From the NCBI GenBank assembly GCA_029979265.1, contig JAPOHW010000001.1, positions 124,001-188,000 of the forward strand: a DNA stretch of 64,000 bases, read 5' to 3'. Each line of letters starts with the position of its first letter. Within the stretch, counting starts at the first letter, position 1. The notes under the pieces were generated by a model that did no database searches, was not told the origin of the DNA, and saw only the letters and a list, made by a program, of their open reading frames with translations. Shown piece by piece: positions 1 to 8,500 of this stretch. Origin of the DNA: Actinomycetota bacterium (lineage in GTDB: Bacteria > Actinomycetota > Acidimicrobiia > Acidimicrobiales > Aldehydirespiratoraceae). Position numbers and translations under genes: made by a program.

Positions 1-2
1 GC

Positions 3-1112
3 TACCAGGGCTGGACGGTAGAGCCAGTTGTTCTCGACTCCGGTTACCAGACCGACATCGGGATCCAGAACTACGAGACGCTCGCCCAGGAGAGCAGTGA
101 CGGCGTTCTGATGATCACCGAGAACACCGGTTCGCCGATCACCGCAGCGATCGCCGAGCAGGCGGCAGAGGACAACGTTCTCGTCATCCCGCTGTCGTGG
201 GCGTCGTTGTGGCCAGATCCGACCTTCGGTTCCGCCATTCTCGAAAAGCAGACCACGTACTGCGTCGAGGCCATGAACGGCGTCGAATGGCTCGCCGGCA
301 AGGTCGAGTCCGAAGGGCTCGATCCGGCGCTCGCCATCATCGGTCGTCCCGGTGAGTACGGCGAAGACGGGTCTGTCGGTGCTGCGCTTGCTGCCGAGGA
401 ACTCGGTATCCCAGTCGTGTACGACGGCACCGGAGCGGTGGCCGGCGACGACCGAAGCGCCGTCATTGCCGAACTCGTCAGCTCGGGGGCAACGATGGTC
501 TGGGTGACCCTCACCCCCGGTGAGCTCCTCGACATCTTCGGCAACTCCGTGAGCCAGGGTCTGCAGGCCTACTGGTCCGGCAGCTCGCCGTCGTTCAACT
601 ACCTCGTCCACATGCCGTCGGACTTTGCTGCGGAGTTCAGTGAGTACTACTTCCAGTCGCAGTATCAGGCGCCGTGGGCAACGCCAGGCATTGCAGGTAT
701 GGAGGACCTCATCGCTGCAATGGTCGAAGCTCGTCCCGAGCTGAACATCTCCGACGTGTTCACCACCGGTTGGATCGAAGGCATCATGGCTGAGACGCTG
801 ATCAGGGCTGCCATCGACCAGGGTGACCTCACCCGGGCCAACATGGTGGCGATCTCGCAGGATTCGTCCTTCAGCGTCGACTTCAAGGGCCTCTCGGCCA
901 ATCAGTCGTGGCCGGCGGACTACAACGAGGCTGTTGTTCGCTCCAGCTGGATCTACGACGTCGATGCGACGAAGTTCAACCTGATCCCGCTCGGTGACTA
1001 CACCCCGGAGAATCCGGGTTCGACCGGTCTGATCCCGATCGAGCAGGATTACACCGGTTCGGTGGCCGAGAACTACGTGTTCGACGGTCCCTGCATCGAA
1101 GCCTCAGGCTGA
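3..1112 (+). CDS. ABC transporter substrate-binding protein, branched-chain amino acid/HAAT type (5' end cut by window)
   Basis: This is the C-terminal part of a periplasmic-binding-protein-like domain (Peripla_BP_6 kind, as in LivJ/LivK and amide- or urea-binding relatives). The frame is open from the window edge, so the signal peptide and N-terminal lobe are missing. The visible part alternates Rossmann-like segments (VLMITENTGSPITAAIAEQA, then a second lobe with VEWLAGKV and LAIIGRPGEYGEDG) typical of the family. It should capture a small organic solute outside the membrane and hand it to a LivHM permease. LivF- and LivG-type ATPases follow directly, so it belongs to that transporter; the permease genes are not seen here and probably lie upstream. 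The ligand cannot be read from the sequence, although the position just before the phenylacetate operon makes an aromatic acid a fair guess. Confidence 0.85.
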   Translation, partial: YQGWTVEPVVLDSGYQTDIGIQNYETLAQESSDGVLMITENTGSPITAAIAEQAAEDNVLVIPLSWASLWPDPTFGSAILEKQTTYCVEAMNGVEWLAGKVESEGLDPALAIIGRPGEYGEDGSVGAALAAEELGIPVVYDGTGAVAGDDRSAVIAELVSSGATMVWVTLTPGELLDIFGNSVSQGLQAYWSGSSPSFNYLVHMPSDFAAEFSEYYFQSQYQAPWATPGIAGMEDLIAAMVEARPELNISDVFTTGWIEGIMAETLIRAAIDQGDLTRANMVAISQDSSFSVDFKGLSANQSWPADYNEAVVRSSWIYDVDATKFNLIPLGDYTPENPGSTGLIPIEQDYTGSVAENYVFDGPCIEASG

Positions 1113-1146
1113 TCCACGTCGATCAGCACTGACAGTGTGCTCCTGA

Positions 1147-1174
1147 GCGGGTCGGGGCTTCGGCCCCGGCCCGC
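1147..1174 (+). terminator. GC-rich hairpin with TTCG tetraloop between binding-protein and ATPase genes
   Basis: Two 12-base arms (1147-1158, GCGGGTCGGGGC, and 1163-1174, GCCCCGGCCCGC) pair fully with one G-U pair around a TTCG loop at 1159-1162. No T-run follows, so it is not a classical intrinsic terminator. Hairpins at this place in ABC operons commonly stabilise the upstream message and lower downstream expression, so the binding protein is made in excess over the ATPases; that role is inferred. Confidence 0.6.
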
Positions 1175-1270
1175 CGGGTGCGCTCACCTTCCGAACCGTG
1201 GTTCGGCAGGTGGTCGGACCCGCCCTGCTGGCATGGTCTTTCGTTCTCGTCAATTCGTGGAGGTCGAGCG

Positions 1271-2059
1271 TTGCTCGAAGTAGCGAACCTAGAAGTGGTC
1301 TACAACGAGGTCATCCTCGTGTTGCGTGGCCTGTCGCTCCAGGTGCCTGATGGTCAGATCGTCGCGCTCTTGGGCTCGAACGGCGCCGGCAAAACCACGA
1401 CTGCTCGGGCGATCACCGGCCTGCTCGACGTGCATGAGGGCAAGTCCACCAAGGGGTCGGTGACCTGGAACGGCACCGAGATCACCGAGCACCTTCCTGC
1501 CAAGATCGTGGAAGGTGGTATCTCGCAGGTGATGGAGGGACGGCGCATCTTCGGTGAGCTGACCGTTGACGAGAATCTCTCGTGTGGGGCGTTCACCAAC
1601 CGGGCCAACATGGACGCCAACTACGACCGAGTCATGGATCTGTTCCCGCGACTCAAAGAACGCAACACCCAGGTTGCCGGCTACCTGTCGGGCGGTGAGC
1701 AGCAGATGCTTGCGATCGGCCGAGCGCTGATGGCCGATCCGAAACTGCTGATCCTCGACGAGCCGTCGCTCGGTCTTGCTCCGATGTTGATCGAACAGAT
1801 CCGTGACATCATCGTCGACATCAACAAGCAGGGTGTTTCGGTGTTGCTCATCGAGCAAAACGCCATGATGGCGCTGTCGATCGCCGACTTCGGGTACGTG
1901 ATGGAGTCGGGCAAGGTCGTGATGGACGGTCCGGCCCAGAAGCTGCTCAACGACGAAGATGTCCAGGAGTTCTACCTGGGGCTCCACGGCGACGGTGGCG
2001 AGCGCAAGTCGTTCCGTGACGTCAAGCACTACAAGCGCCGCAAGCGCTGGTTGTCCTGA
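1271..2059 (+). CDS. livF: LivF-type ABC transporter ATP-binding protein
   Basis: Cytoplasmic ATPase of a HAAT-family importer, 262 residues from the TTG at 1271, which follows a GGAGG-like site and starts the protein where the family starts (LEVANLEVVYNEV). An upstream ATG at 1178 would add an unrelated 31-residue tail and overlap the hairpin flank, so it was not chosen. Walker A GSNGAGKTT is at about 35-43, the ABC signature LSGGEQQ at 139-145 and Walker B LLILDEPS at 159-166, followed by the switch histidine region LLIEQN, where the family has N after Q. A basic tail (KHYKRRKRW) closes the protein. It is 15 bases ahead of livG. Confidence 0.88.
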   Translation: MLEVANLEVVYNEVILVLRGLSLQVPDGQIVALLGSNGAGKTTTARAITGLLDVHEGKSTKGSVTWNGTEITEHLPAKIVEGGISQVMEGRRIFGELTVDENLSCGAFTNRANMDANYDRVMDLFPRLKERNTQVAGYLSGGEQQMLAIGRALMADPKLLILDEPSLGLAPMLIEQIRDIIVDINKQGVSVLLIEQNAMMALSIADFGYVMESGKVVMDGPAQKLLNDEDVQEFYLGLHGDGGERKSFRDVKHYKRRKRWLS

Positions 2060-2074
2060 GGAGGAGTCGAAACC

Positions 2075-2863
2075 ATGAGTGAACACATCCTCGAAGCCGA
2101 AGGCATCACCCTCCGATTCGGTGGTGTCACCGCCATCCACGACGTGAGCTTCCACGTCGAGCCGGGTGAGCTGTTCTCGATCATCGGTCCGAACGGCGCC
2201 GGGAAGACATCGATCTTCAACACCATCTCGCAGGTGTATCGCCCTCAGGAGGGTGACATCCGTTGGAAGGGCGAGTCGATCATGGGGCATCGACCCGACT
2301 ACGTCGCCGAACTCGGCATCGCCCGCACCTTCCAGAACATCGAGTTGTTCCCGCAGATGACGGTGATCGAGAACCTTCTGCTGGGCCGTCACATCCGCAT
2401 GAAGCAGAACTGGTTCCAGGGGATGCTCTGGTTCGGAGCTGCGAAGACTGAGGAGATGGAGAATCGTCGTCGGGTCGAGGACATCATCGACTTCCTCGAG
2501 ATCGAGGAATGGCGGAATCATCCGGTTGCGCTGTTGCCGTACGGCATCCAGAAACTGGTCGAACTCGGACGTGCGCTCGCGATGGATCCGGAGCTGCTTC
2601 TGCTCGACGAGCCCGTTGCCGGGATGAACCTCGAAGAGACCGAGGACATGGCCCGCTTCATCCTCGACATTCGTCGTGAGTTGGGCATCTCGATGGTGAT
2701 GGTCGAGCACGACATGGGTCTCGTCATGGACATCGCTGATCGGATCATGGTGCTCGACTTCGGTGAGAAGATCGCCGAAGGCACCCCGGAAGAGGTGCAG
2801 CAAGACCCGAACGTGATCGCGGCCTATCTCGGATCGAGCGATCTCCACGTCGCTGCAGAGTGA
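2075..2863 (+). CDS. livG: LivG-type ABC transporter ATP-binding protein
   Basis: Second ATPase of the importer, 262 residues, preceded by GAGGAG. Walker A GPNGAGKTS lies at 38-46, the LivG-specific ARTFQNIELFP segment at about 83-93, the signature as LPYGIQK at 154-160 (LivG proteins usually have LSYGQQ), and Walker B LLLLDEP at 174-180 followed by AGMN and VEHDM. LivF and LivG should form the ATPase pair that drives a permease not present next to them. The next gene downstream is the first gene of the phenylacetate operon after a 106-base gap. Confidence 0.88.
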   Translation: MSEHILEAEGITLRFGGVTAIHDVSFHVEPGELFSIIGPNGAGKTSIFNTISQVYRPQEGDIRWKGESIMGHRPDYVAELGIARTFQNIELFPQMTVIENLLLGRHIRMKQNWFQGMLWFGAAKTEEMENRRRVEDIIDFLEIEEWRNHPVALLPYGIQKLVELGRALAMDPELLLLDEPVAGMNLEETEDMARFILDIRRELGISMVMVEHDMGLVMDIADRIMVLDFGEKIAEGTPEEVQQDPNVIAAYLGSSDLHVAAE

Positions 2864-2927
2864 ACGCCGCGATCGGGACATGCGACAGGGGTTGCCGAAC
2901 CCACACTCGTTCGACGTGACATCGTCA

Positions 2928-2950
2928 AAGCCTTAACCATAGGCTTAAGG
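2928..2950 (+). promoter_or_regulatory. Nested inverted repeat upstream of paaZ, candidate operator
   Basis: AAGCCT (2928-2933) is mirrored by AGGCTT (2941-2946), and, shifted, CCTTAA (2931-2936) by TTAAGG (2945-2950). The AT-rich element sits just before the paaZ ribosome binding site. The MarR-type regulator gene at the other end of the cluster is the likeliest binder. No protein-DNA evidence exists here. Confidence 0.4.
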
Positions 2951-2969
2951 AGTGGCCCAAGGAGTTCGT

Positions 2970-4985
2970 ATGCGTGCGGTCGAGAGTTTCGTAGCCGGAA
3001 CCTGGGTCGCCGGTTCCGGCGGGCAGCCAGTCCACGACGCCGTCACCGGCGAGATGATCGCGTCGGTGTCCAGCGACGGAGTCGATCTCGGCGCCGCTCA
3101 CGCCTTCGCCCGCGACATCGCCGGTCCTGCCCTGCGGGGGCTCACCTTCCATGATCGCGCCGCAATCCTCCGGGCTCTCGGCAAGGCACTCCTCACCGAC
3201 ACCGATGAGCTCTACGTGCTGTCGCACTCGACGGGTGCCACTCGATCCGATGCTGCCATCGATGTCGACGGTGGTGCCGGTGCCCTCCTGGCCTACTCGG
3301 GCATCGGCCGCAGAGAACTGCCCAACCACACGGTGTGGGTCGATGGTGACGTCGAGAAGCTCAGCCGCGACGGCTCGTTCCTGGGACAGCACATCATCAC
3401 CCCGCGCCACGGCGTTGCGCTGCAGATCAACGCCTTCAACTTTCCGACATGGGGCATGCTCGAGAAGTTCGCGCCGGCATTCCTGGCCGGCGTACCTTCG
3501 ATCGTCAAACCGGCCACGCCAACCGCCTACGTCACCGAGGTGGTCGTGCGAACGATCATCGACAGCGGGCTGCTCCCCGAAGGTTCGCTGCAGTTCGTTG
3601 CCGGTTCGGTCGCTGGACTGATCGACCTCCTCGACGAGCAGGACACCCTCTCCTTCACCGGCTCCGCGGCGACCGCACGCGTCTTGCGGGGCCACGCCGC
3701 CGTGCTCGATCGTGGCGTTCGGTTCAGCGCCGAAGCCGATTCGCTCAATGCTGCCGTCCTTGCGCCGGCCGCCGGACCCGACACCGACGAGTTCGGTCTG
3801 TTCGTCGACGAGATCGTCAACGAGATGACCGCCAAGGCTGGCCAGAAGTGCACCGCCGTCCGGCGAGTGATCGTGCCGACTCGACATGCAGGCGCAGTCG
3901 AGGAAGCGCTCGTCGAACGGCTCCGCACCGTCACGGTTGGCGATCCCTCGGCGCCCGACACCGAGATGGGCGCCTTGGTCGGCCTCGGTCAACGCGACGA
4001 CGTGCGGGACGCAGTCGACCGCGTCGGGGGCGTCAGGGTGTTCGACACGTGCGAGTTCGTGGGCGTCGACCCGGAGCGGGGTGCCTTCATGGCGCCCACG
4101 CTGCTTCGGGCCACCGACGCAGCGAGCAGCCTGGCCCATGTCGTCGAGCCCTTCGGACCGGTCGCCACCCTGATGACCTACGACACCCTCGACGAGGCTG
4201 TCGACCTCGTGGCGAAGGGCCGCGGCAGCCTCGTTGCCTCGGTCTACGGGCCCGACCTCGGCGAGACCGCCGCCATGACCATCGGGATTGCCCCCCACCA
4301 CGGGCGGGTGCACACCATCGATGCCTCATCGGCCGCTGCGTCCACCGGCCACGGATCTCCACTTCCCCAACTCGTGCACGGTGGGCCGGGTCGGGCAGGA
4401 GGTGGTGAGGAACTGGGTGGCCTGCGCAGCGTGTTGCACTACATGCAGCGCACCGCGGTACAGGGCTCACCAGATCTTCTGACTGCCGTCACCGGCACCT
4501 GGGTCGACGGTGCCGTCCGTCGCGACAAGGGGCACCCCTTCACCCTGTACTTCGACGAACTGGAGGTGGGCGACTGCCTCGACACCGGACCTCGCGTCAT
4601 CACCCTCGACGACATCGAGCACTTTGCCCACTTCACCGGCGACCTCTTCTACGCCCATATGGATGAAGAAGCAGCCCGGGCGAGTCCGATCTTCGAGGGC
4701 CGGGTCGCGCACGGCTATCTGGTGCTGTCGATGGCGGCGGGCCTGTTCGTCTGGCCCGACCCCGGACCGGTGCTCGCCAACTACGGGGTCGACAATCTCC
4801 GATTCGCAACGCCGACCTACCCCGGTACCGAGATCCGGGTGATCTTCACCTGCAAGGAGAAGTCGTTGCGGGCCGGTGCCGGGTACGGGGAAGTTCGCTG
4901 GGACACGAAGGTGGTCGACCAGGACGGCAATGTGCTCGCCAGCTACGACGTGCTCACCATGGTCGCAGAGAAGGAACCCGCATGA
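2970..4985 (+). CDS. paaZ: Bifunctional oxepin-CoA hydrolase / 3-oxo-5,6-dehydrosuberyl-CoA semialdehyde dehydrogenase
   Basis: PaaZ opens the seven-membered oxepin-CoA ring of the phenylacetate pathway and oxidises the resulting aldehyde with NADP. The first ~515 residues are an aldehyde dehydrogenase domain, with catalytic cysteine at about 294 ([10 protein letters not shown]) and the glutamate segment FSAEADSLN near 255. The last ~140 residues are a MaoC-like hot-dog hydratase ([13 protein letters not shown], then [11 protein letters not shown]). Its length of 671 residues matches the family (about 680). I chose the ATG at 2970 because AAGGAG sits at 2959-2964; an in-frame GTG at 2952 would only add six residues. 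Its stop overlaps the paaA start (ATGA), so it heads the paaZABCDEK operon. Confidence 0.95.
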   Translation: MRAVESFVAGTWVAGSGGQPVHDAVTGEMIASVSSDGVDLGAAHAFARDIAGPALRGLTFHDRAAILRALGKALLTDTDELYVLSHSTGATRSDAAIDVDGGAGALLAYSGIGRRELPNHTVWVDGDVEKLSRDGSFLGQHIITPRHGVALQINAFNFPTWGMLEKFAPAFLAGVPSIVKPATPTAYVTEVVVRTIIDSGLLPEGSLQFVAGSVAGLIDLLDEQDTLSFTGSAATARVLRGHAAVLDRGVRFSAEADSLNAAVLAPAAGPDTDEFGLFVDEIVNEMTAKAGQKCTAVRRVIVPTRHAGAVEEALVERLRTVTVGDPSAPDTEMGALVGLGQRDDVRDAVDRVGGVRVFDTCEFVGVDPERGAFMAPTLLRATDAASSLAHVVEPFGPVATLMTYDTLDEAVDLVAKGRGSLVASVYGPDLGETAAMTIGIAPHHGRVHTIDASSAAASTGHGSPLPQLVHGGPGRAGGGEELGGLRSVLHYMQRTAVQGSPDLLTAVTGTWVDGAVRRDKGHPFTLYFDELEVGDCLDTGPRVITLDDIEHFAHFTGDLFYAHMDEEAARASPIFEGRVAHGYLVLSMAAGLFVWPDPGPVLANYGVDNLRFATPTYPGTEIRVIFTCKEKSLRAGAGYGEVRWDTKVVDQDGNVLASYDVLTMVAEKEPA

Positions 4986-5908
4986 GCCAAGAACACTTCG
5001 ACGCGCTGATCGAGGCGGACGAGCGCATCGAACCCGATGACTGGATGCCCGACGACTACCGCAACACGCTGGTCCGTCAGATCGCCCAGCACGCCCACAG
5101 CGAGATCATCGGGATGCAGCCGGAGGGAGAGTGGATCACCCGGGCGCCATCGCTGCGACGCAAAGCAATCCTCACCGCCAAGGTCCAAGACGAAGCCGGG
5201 CACGGCCTCTATCTCTACGGCGCCGCCGAGAGCCTCGGTACACCGCGCGCCGAACTGCTCGACCGTCTCCACGCGAAGACCCAGAAGTACTCGAGCATCT
5301 TCAACTACCCGACACCGGAGTGGGCCGATGTCGGTGCGATCGGTTGGCTGGTCGATGGTGCCGCCATCATGAACCAGGTGCCGCTGTGTCGCTGCTCGTA
5401 CGGACCCTACGGCAGGGCGATGGTTCGGATCTGCAAGGAGGAAAGCTTCCATCAGCGGCAGGGCTACCAAATCATGCTCTCCCTCTCGCAGGGAACACCC
5501 GAACAGCACGCCATGGCGCAACGAGCGCTCGATCGATGGTGGTGGCCCTCGATCATGATGTTCGGCCCACCCGACGCCGACTCGCCGAACACCGGCCGCA
5601 GCATGGCCTGGGGGATCAAGCGGTTCACCAACGACGAACTTCGTCAGAACTTCGTCGATGCCACGGTGCCCCAGGCAGAACTGCTCGGCCTCACCCCACC
5701 AGACGACGCACTTGTGTGGAATGCCGAGCGAGGGCACTACGACTTCGGTGAGCCCGACTGGGACGAGTTCGCCCGCATGGTCCGGGGCGAAGGTGAGATC
5801 CCCGACCTGCGGATCGGGGTCCGTCGCGCTGCGCACGACGATGGTGACTGGGTCCGTGCCGCCGCTGCCGCCTACGCCGACAAGCAGGCTGCGCGGAGTG
5901 CGGCGTGA
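4982..5908 (+). CDS. paaA: 1,2-phenylacetyl-CoA epoxidase, catalytic subunit A
   Basis: Catalytic diiron subunit of the PaaABCE multicomponent monooxygenase, which epoxidises the ring of phenylacetyl-CoA. It has 308 residues, the usual size. The ferritin-like helices carry the expected iron ligands: glutamate 41, the EAGH motif at 71-74 and EESFH at about 153-157, with the conserved surroundings [20 protein letters not shown]. It overlaps paaZ by four bases and paaB by four bases, so the subunits are translated together. Confidence 0.96.
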   Translation: MSQEHFDALIEADERIEPDDWMPDDYRNTLVRQIAQHAHSEIIGMQPEGEWITRAPSLRRKAILTAKVQDEAGHGLYLYGAAESLGTPRAELLDRLHAKTQKYSSIFNYPTPEWADVGAIGWLVDGAAIMNQVPLCRCSYGPYGRAMVRICKEESFHQRQGYQIMLSLSQGTPEQHAMAQRALDRWWWPSIMMFGPPDADSPNTGRSMAWGIKRFTNDELRQNFVDATVPQAELLGLTPPDDALVWNAERGHYDFGEPDWDEFARMVRGEGEIPDLRIGVRRAAHDDGDWVRAAAAAYADKQAARSAA

Positions 5909-6189
5909 GCACGGTCTTCCCCCAATGGGAGGTGTTCGTGCGGGCCCGCCGGGGCCTCGATCATCAGCACGCCGGTTCGGTCCATGCCCCCGACGGCGAG
6001 ACCGCGCTACGTGCTGCCCGTGATCTGTTCACCCGTCGCCAGGAAGGAGTGAGCCTGTGGGTCGTGCCGTCGACCGAGATCGTTGCGTCCGACCCGGCCG
6101 ATGTCGACGCGCTGTTCGGGCCCGCCGCCGACAAGGCCTATCGCTTCCCCACGAACTACGACCTGCCCCCCGACGTCGACCACATGTGA
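5905..6189 (+). CDS. paaB: 1,2-phenylacetyl-CoA epoxidase, subunit B
   Basis: Small subunit (94 residues) of the epoxidase. The sequence [20 protein letters not shown] followed by [21 protein letters not shown] is characteristic of PaaB, which bridges the AC heterodimers. The start is a GTG overlapping the paaA stop; the stop TGA shares its last base with the paaC ATG. Confidence 0.95.
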   Translation: MSTVFPQWEVFVRARRGLDHQHAGSVHAPDGETALRAARDLFTRRQEGVSLWVVPSTEIVASDPADVDALFGPAADKAYRFPTNYDLPPDVDHM

Positions 6190-6932
6190 TGGCTGCAGAT
6201 CTGTTCACCCATGTGCTCCGGCAGGGCGACCGCGCACTGGTGCTGTCGCATCGGCTTGCGCAGTGGATCACACACGCCCCCACCCTCGAAGAAGACGTTG
6301 CGCTGGCCAACATCAGTCTCGACCTTCTGGGGCAAGCCCGCCATCTCTTCACCTATGCCGGCGAACTCGAAGGGGAGGGGCATGACGAGGACCATTTCGC
6401 CTACTGGCGAGATGCGTCGGAGTTTCGCAACCCGCTGCTCGTCGAACAGCCCAACGGCGACTTTGCCGTCACGATCGCTCGACAGGTGTTTCACGATCAG
6501 GCTGCTGTGCTGTACTGGGAATCGATGTCCGACAGCGGCGACACCACGATCGCCGCCCTCGCAGTCCGGGCCCGCAACGAGACCGCCTTTCATCTGCAGC
6601 ACTCAGCCGGCTGGTTGATCCGGCTCGGGGATGGGACCGACGAAAGCCGACGCAGGGCGCAGGCAGCTGTTGATGCCATGTGGCCCTTCACGTCGGAACT
6701 GCTCGGTGCCGACGACGAGGGAGCGCTGCGAGCAGACGGCCTGATCGGGGAATCGATCGAATCCACCTGGCAGGTCGCAGTTGCCGACATCCTCCTCGAG
6801 GCCGGGCTCGAACGACCGACCAGCATCGAACAGCGGACGGGTGGTCTGCACGGAGCCCACTCCGAACATCTCGAACCACTGCTCCACGAGATGCAGGGCC
6901 TCGCTCGCGCTCACCCCGGGGCGACCTGGTGA
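6189..6932 (+). CDS. paaC: 1,2-phenylacetyl-CoA epoxidase, structural subunit C
   Basis: PaaC is the ferritin-like partner of PaaA that lacks a working diiron centre and has a structural role. The 247-residue protein shows the family features RLAQWITHAPTLEEDVALANISLDLLGQAR and the W-A/M-PF helix near the C-terminus. The true start is ATG 6189 (TGATG overlap with paaB); the same frame is open further upstream inside paaB but that part matches nothing. A GTGA overlap joins it to paaD. Confidence 0.95.
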   Translation: MAADLFTHVLRQGDRALVLSHRLAQWITHAPTLEEDVALANISLDLLGQARHLFTYAGELEGEGHDEDHFAYWRDASEFRNPLLVEQPNGDFAVTIARQVFHDQAAVLYWESMSDSGDTTIAALAVRARNETAFHLQHSAGWLIRLGDGTDESRRRAQAAVDAMWPFTSELLGADDEGALRADGLIGESIESTWQVAVADILLEAGLERPTSIEQRTGGLHGAHSEHLEPLLHEMQGLARAHPGATW

Positions 6933-7393
6933 CCGGGTTGCTCGACATCGTGCGATCGGTCGACGATCCCGAGTTGCCGCACCTGACGATCGGCGATCTG
7001 GGCATGGTGCGTGACGTCGCAGTCGATGGTCGTATCGCTCGCATCCGAATCACGCCGACGTACACCGGCTGTCCGGCGACCGAGCAGATACGCGCCGACG
7101 TGGAAGCCGCAGTGATCGATGCCGGCTACGAGCCGGTTGTCGAGTTCGAGATGGCCCCGCCGTGGTCGACGGACGACATCAGCCCCGAGGGACGAGCCAA
7201 GTTGCATGCGGCAGGAATTGCCCCGCCGGCACCGACTGGTGACGGGCCGGTGTCGCTCGACCTGCCGGTGCCATGTCCCCAGTGTGGTTCGCGTCGCACC
7301 CGGCTGACGTCGGCCTTCGGTGCCACTGCGTGCAAGGCGCTCCATGTGTGTGATGCCTGCCGCCAACCGTTCGAGTCGTTCAAGGCGATCTGA
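6929..7393 (+). CDS. paaD: Phenylacetate degradation protein PaaD (DUF59/MIP18-type Fe-S maturation factor)
   Basis: PaaD helps assemble the iron-sulfur or diiron centres of the epoxidase. Residues 1-80 form a DUF59/SufT-like domain with the conserved segment TYTGCPA (C48); the C-terminal part carries C116-x2-C119, C135 and C141-x2-C144, a zinc-ribbon-like arrangement typical of the family. The start is GTG 6929, overlapping paaC. It is 154 residues. The stop overlaps the paaE start (TGATG). Confidence 0.93.
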   Translation: MTGLLDIVRSVDDPELPHLTIGDLGMVRDVAVDGRIARIRITPTYTGCPATEQIRADVEAAVIDAGYEPVVEFEMAPPWSTDDISPEGRAKLHAAGIAPPAPTGDGPVSLDLPVPCPQCGSRRTRLTSAFGATACKALHVCDACRQPFESFKAI

Positions 7394-8466
7394 TGACAGC
7401 TTCGGGGTTTTCGGCGCTGCGGGTGGTGGCGGTCGATCGAGACACCCCCGAGTCGGTGCTCCTGTCGCTCGACGCAGGCAACGATCCGGCGTTCAGCTTC
7501 GCGCACGGCCAGTACCTCACCTTTCGACATGAGGTCGATGGGATCGAACTCCGACGCAGCTACTCGATCTGCGCCACTGCGCCGAGCGGGACGCTCCGAG
7601 TCGGCGTCAAACGGGTCGACGGCGGTGCGTTCAGCACATGGGCCACATCTGCGGTGCGGGTCGGCGACGTCCTCGAGGCGATGGCGCCAATGGGCTCGTT
7701 CACCCATGCGCTCGATCCTGAGGCGGCACGCGTCTACGTGCTCGTTGCCGGCGGAAGCGGTATCACCCCGATCTACTCCATCGCTGCGACGGTGCTCGCC
7801 GAAGAGCCCCAGTCGCGGGTCACGCTGCTGCAAGTCGACAGCACGACGTCATCGATCATGCTGCTCGATGACGTCGAAGCCCTCCGGAATCGGTACCTCG
7901 ACCGGTTTCGGATCTGGCGCCAACTCACCCAAGAACCGGCCGGCCTCTCCCTCCTCGACGGTCGACCCGACGAAGACAGTCTCGCCGAGTGCCTTCGGCG
8001 AGGAATGCTCGACACCGACCCGGATCATGTGTTCCTGTGTGGCCCTGAACCGCTGGTCGAACTCGTCACGAAGGTGTACACCAAGCTGGGCGTCGGGCCC
8101 GAGCGGATCCACACCGAACGCTTCACCACGGCGCAGTCCGGCCGTGCCCGCACCCGAATGCAGGGCCCGGTCGACGAGTCGGTCACGCCGATCGGTTCCG
8201 GTACGGCGCAACTCGCTGGTCGGCGCACGGAGTTCTCCCTGTACGACGGTGACACGATCCTCGACGCCGTGCAGCGGGTGCGGCCCGACGTACCCTACGC
8301 ATGCACGGCCGGTGTCTGCAGCACGTGCCGAGCGCACCTCGCCGACGGAACGGTCGAGATGGGCGTCACCTATGGACTTGTGCCCGGCGAGGAGGACGCC
8401 GGGTACGTCCTCACCTGCCAGGCGGTGCCGACGACGAGTACCGTCAACGTCGACTTCGACGCCTAG
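7393..8466 (+). CDS. paaE: 1,2-phenylacetyl-CoA epoxidase reductase subunit E
   Basis: Electron-transfer subunit that passes electrons from NADPH through FAD and a [2Fe-2S] cluster to PaaA. The 357 residues hold, in order, a flavin-binding barrel (RRSYSIC at about 53-59), an NAD(P)-binding domain (VAGGSGITPIYSI, CGPEPLV), and a plant-type ferredoxin domain whose cysteines 304, 309, 312 and 342 fit C-x4-C-x2-C...C. It closes the epoxidase block; paaK follows after 34 bases with its own ribosome site. Confidence 0.95.
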   Translation: MTASGFSALRVVAVDRDTPESVLLSLDAGNDPAFSFAHGQYLTFRHEVDGIELRRSYSICATAPSGTLRVGVKRVDGGAFSTWATSAVRVGDVLEAMAPMGSFTHALDPEAARVYVLVAGGSGITPIYSIAATVLAEEPQSRVTLLQVDSTTSSIMLLDDVEALRNRYLDRFRIWRQLTQEPAGLSLLDGRPDEDSLAECLRRGMLDTDPDHVFLCGPEPLVELVTKVYTKLGVGPERIHTERFTTAQSGRARTRMQGPVDESVTPIGSGTAQLAGRRTEFSLYDGDTILDAVQRVRPDVPYACTAGVCSTCRAHLADGTVEMGVTYGLVPGEEDAGYVLTCQAVPTTSTVNVDFDA

Positions 8467-8500
8467 AACCACGACGCCGAGAACCACGGAGGACCGAAGC

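Noticed and set aside
2925-4313. Long antisense open frame of 462 codons opposite paaZ
   Set aside because: High-GC genes commonly leave open frames on the other strand; the composition is low in hydrophobic core residues and no family is recognisable, while paaZ is certain.
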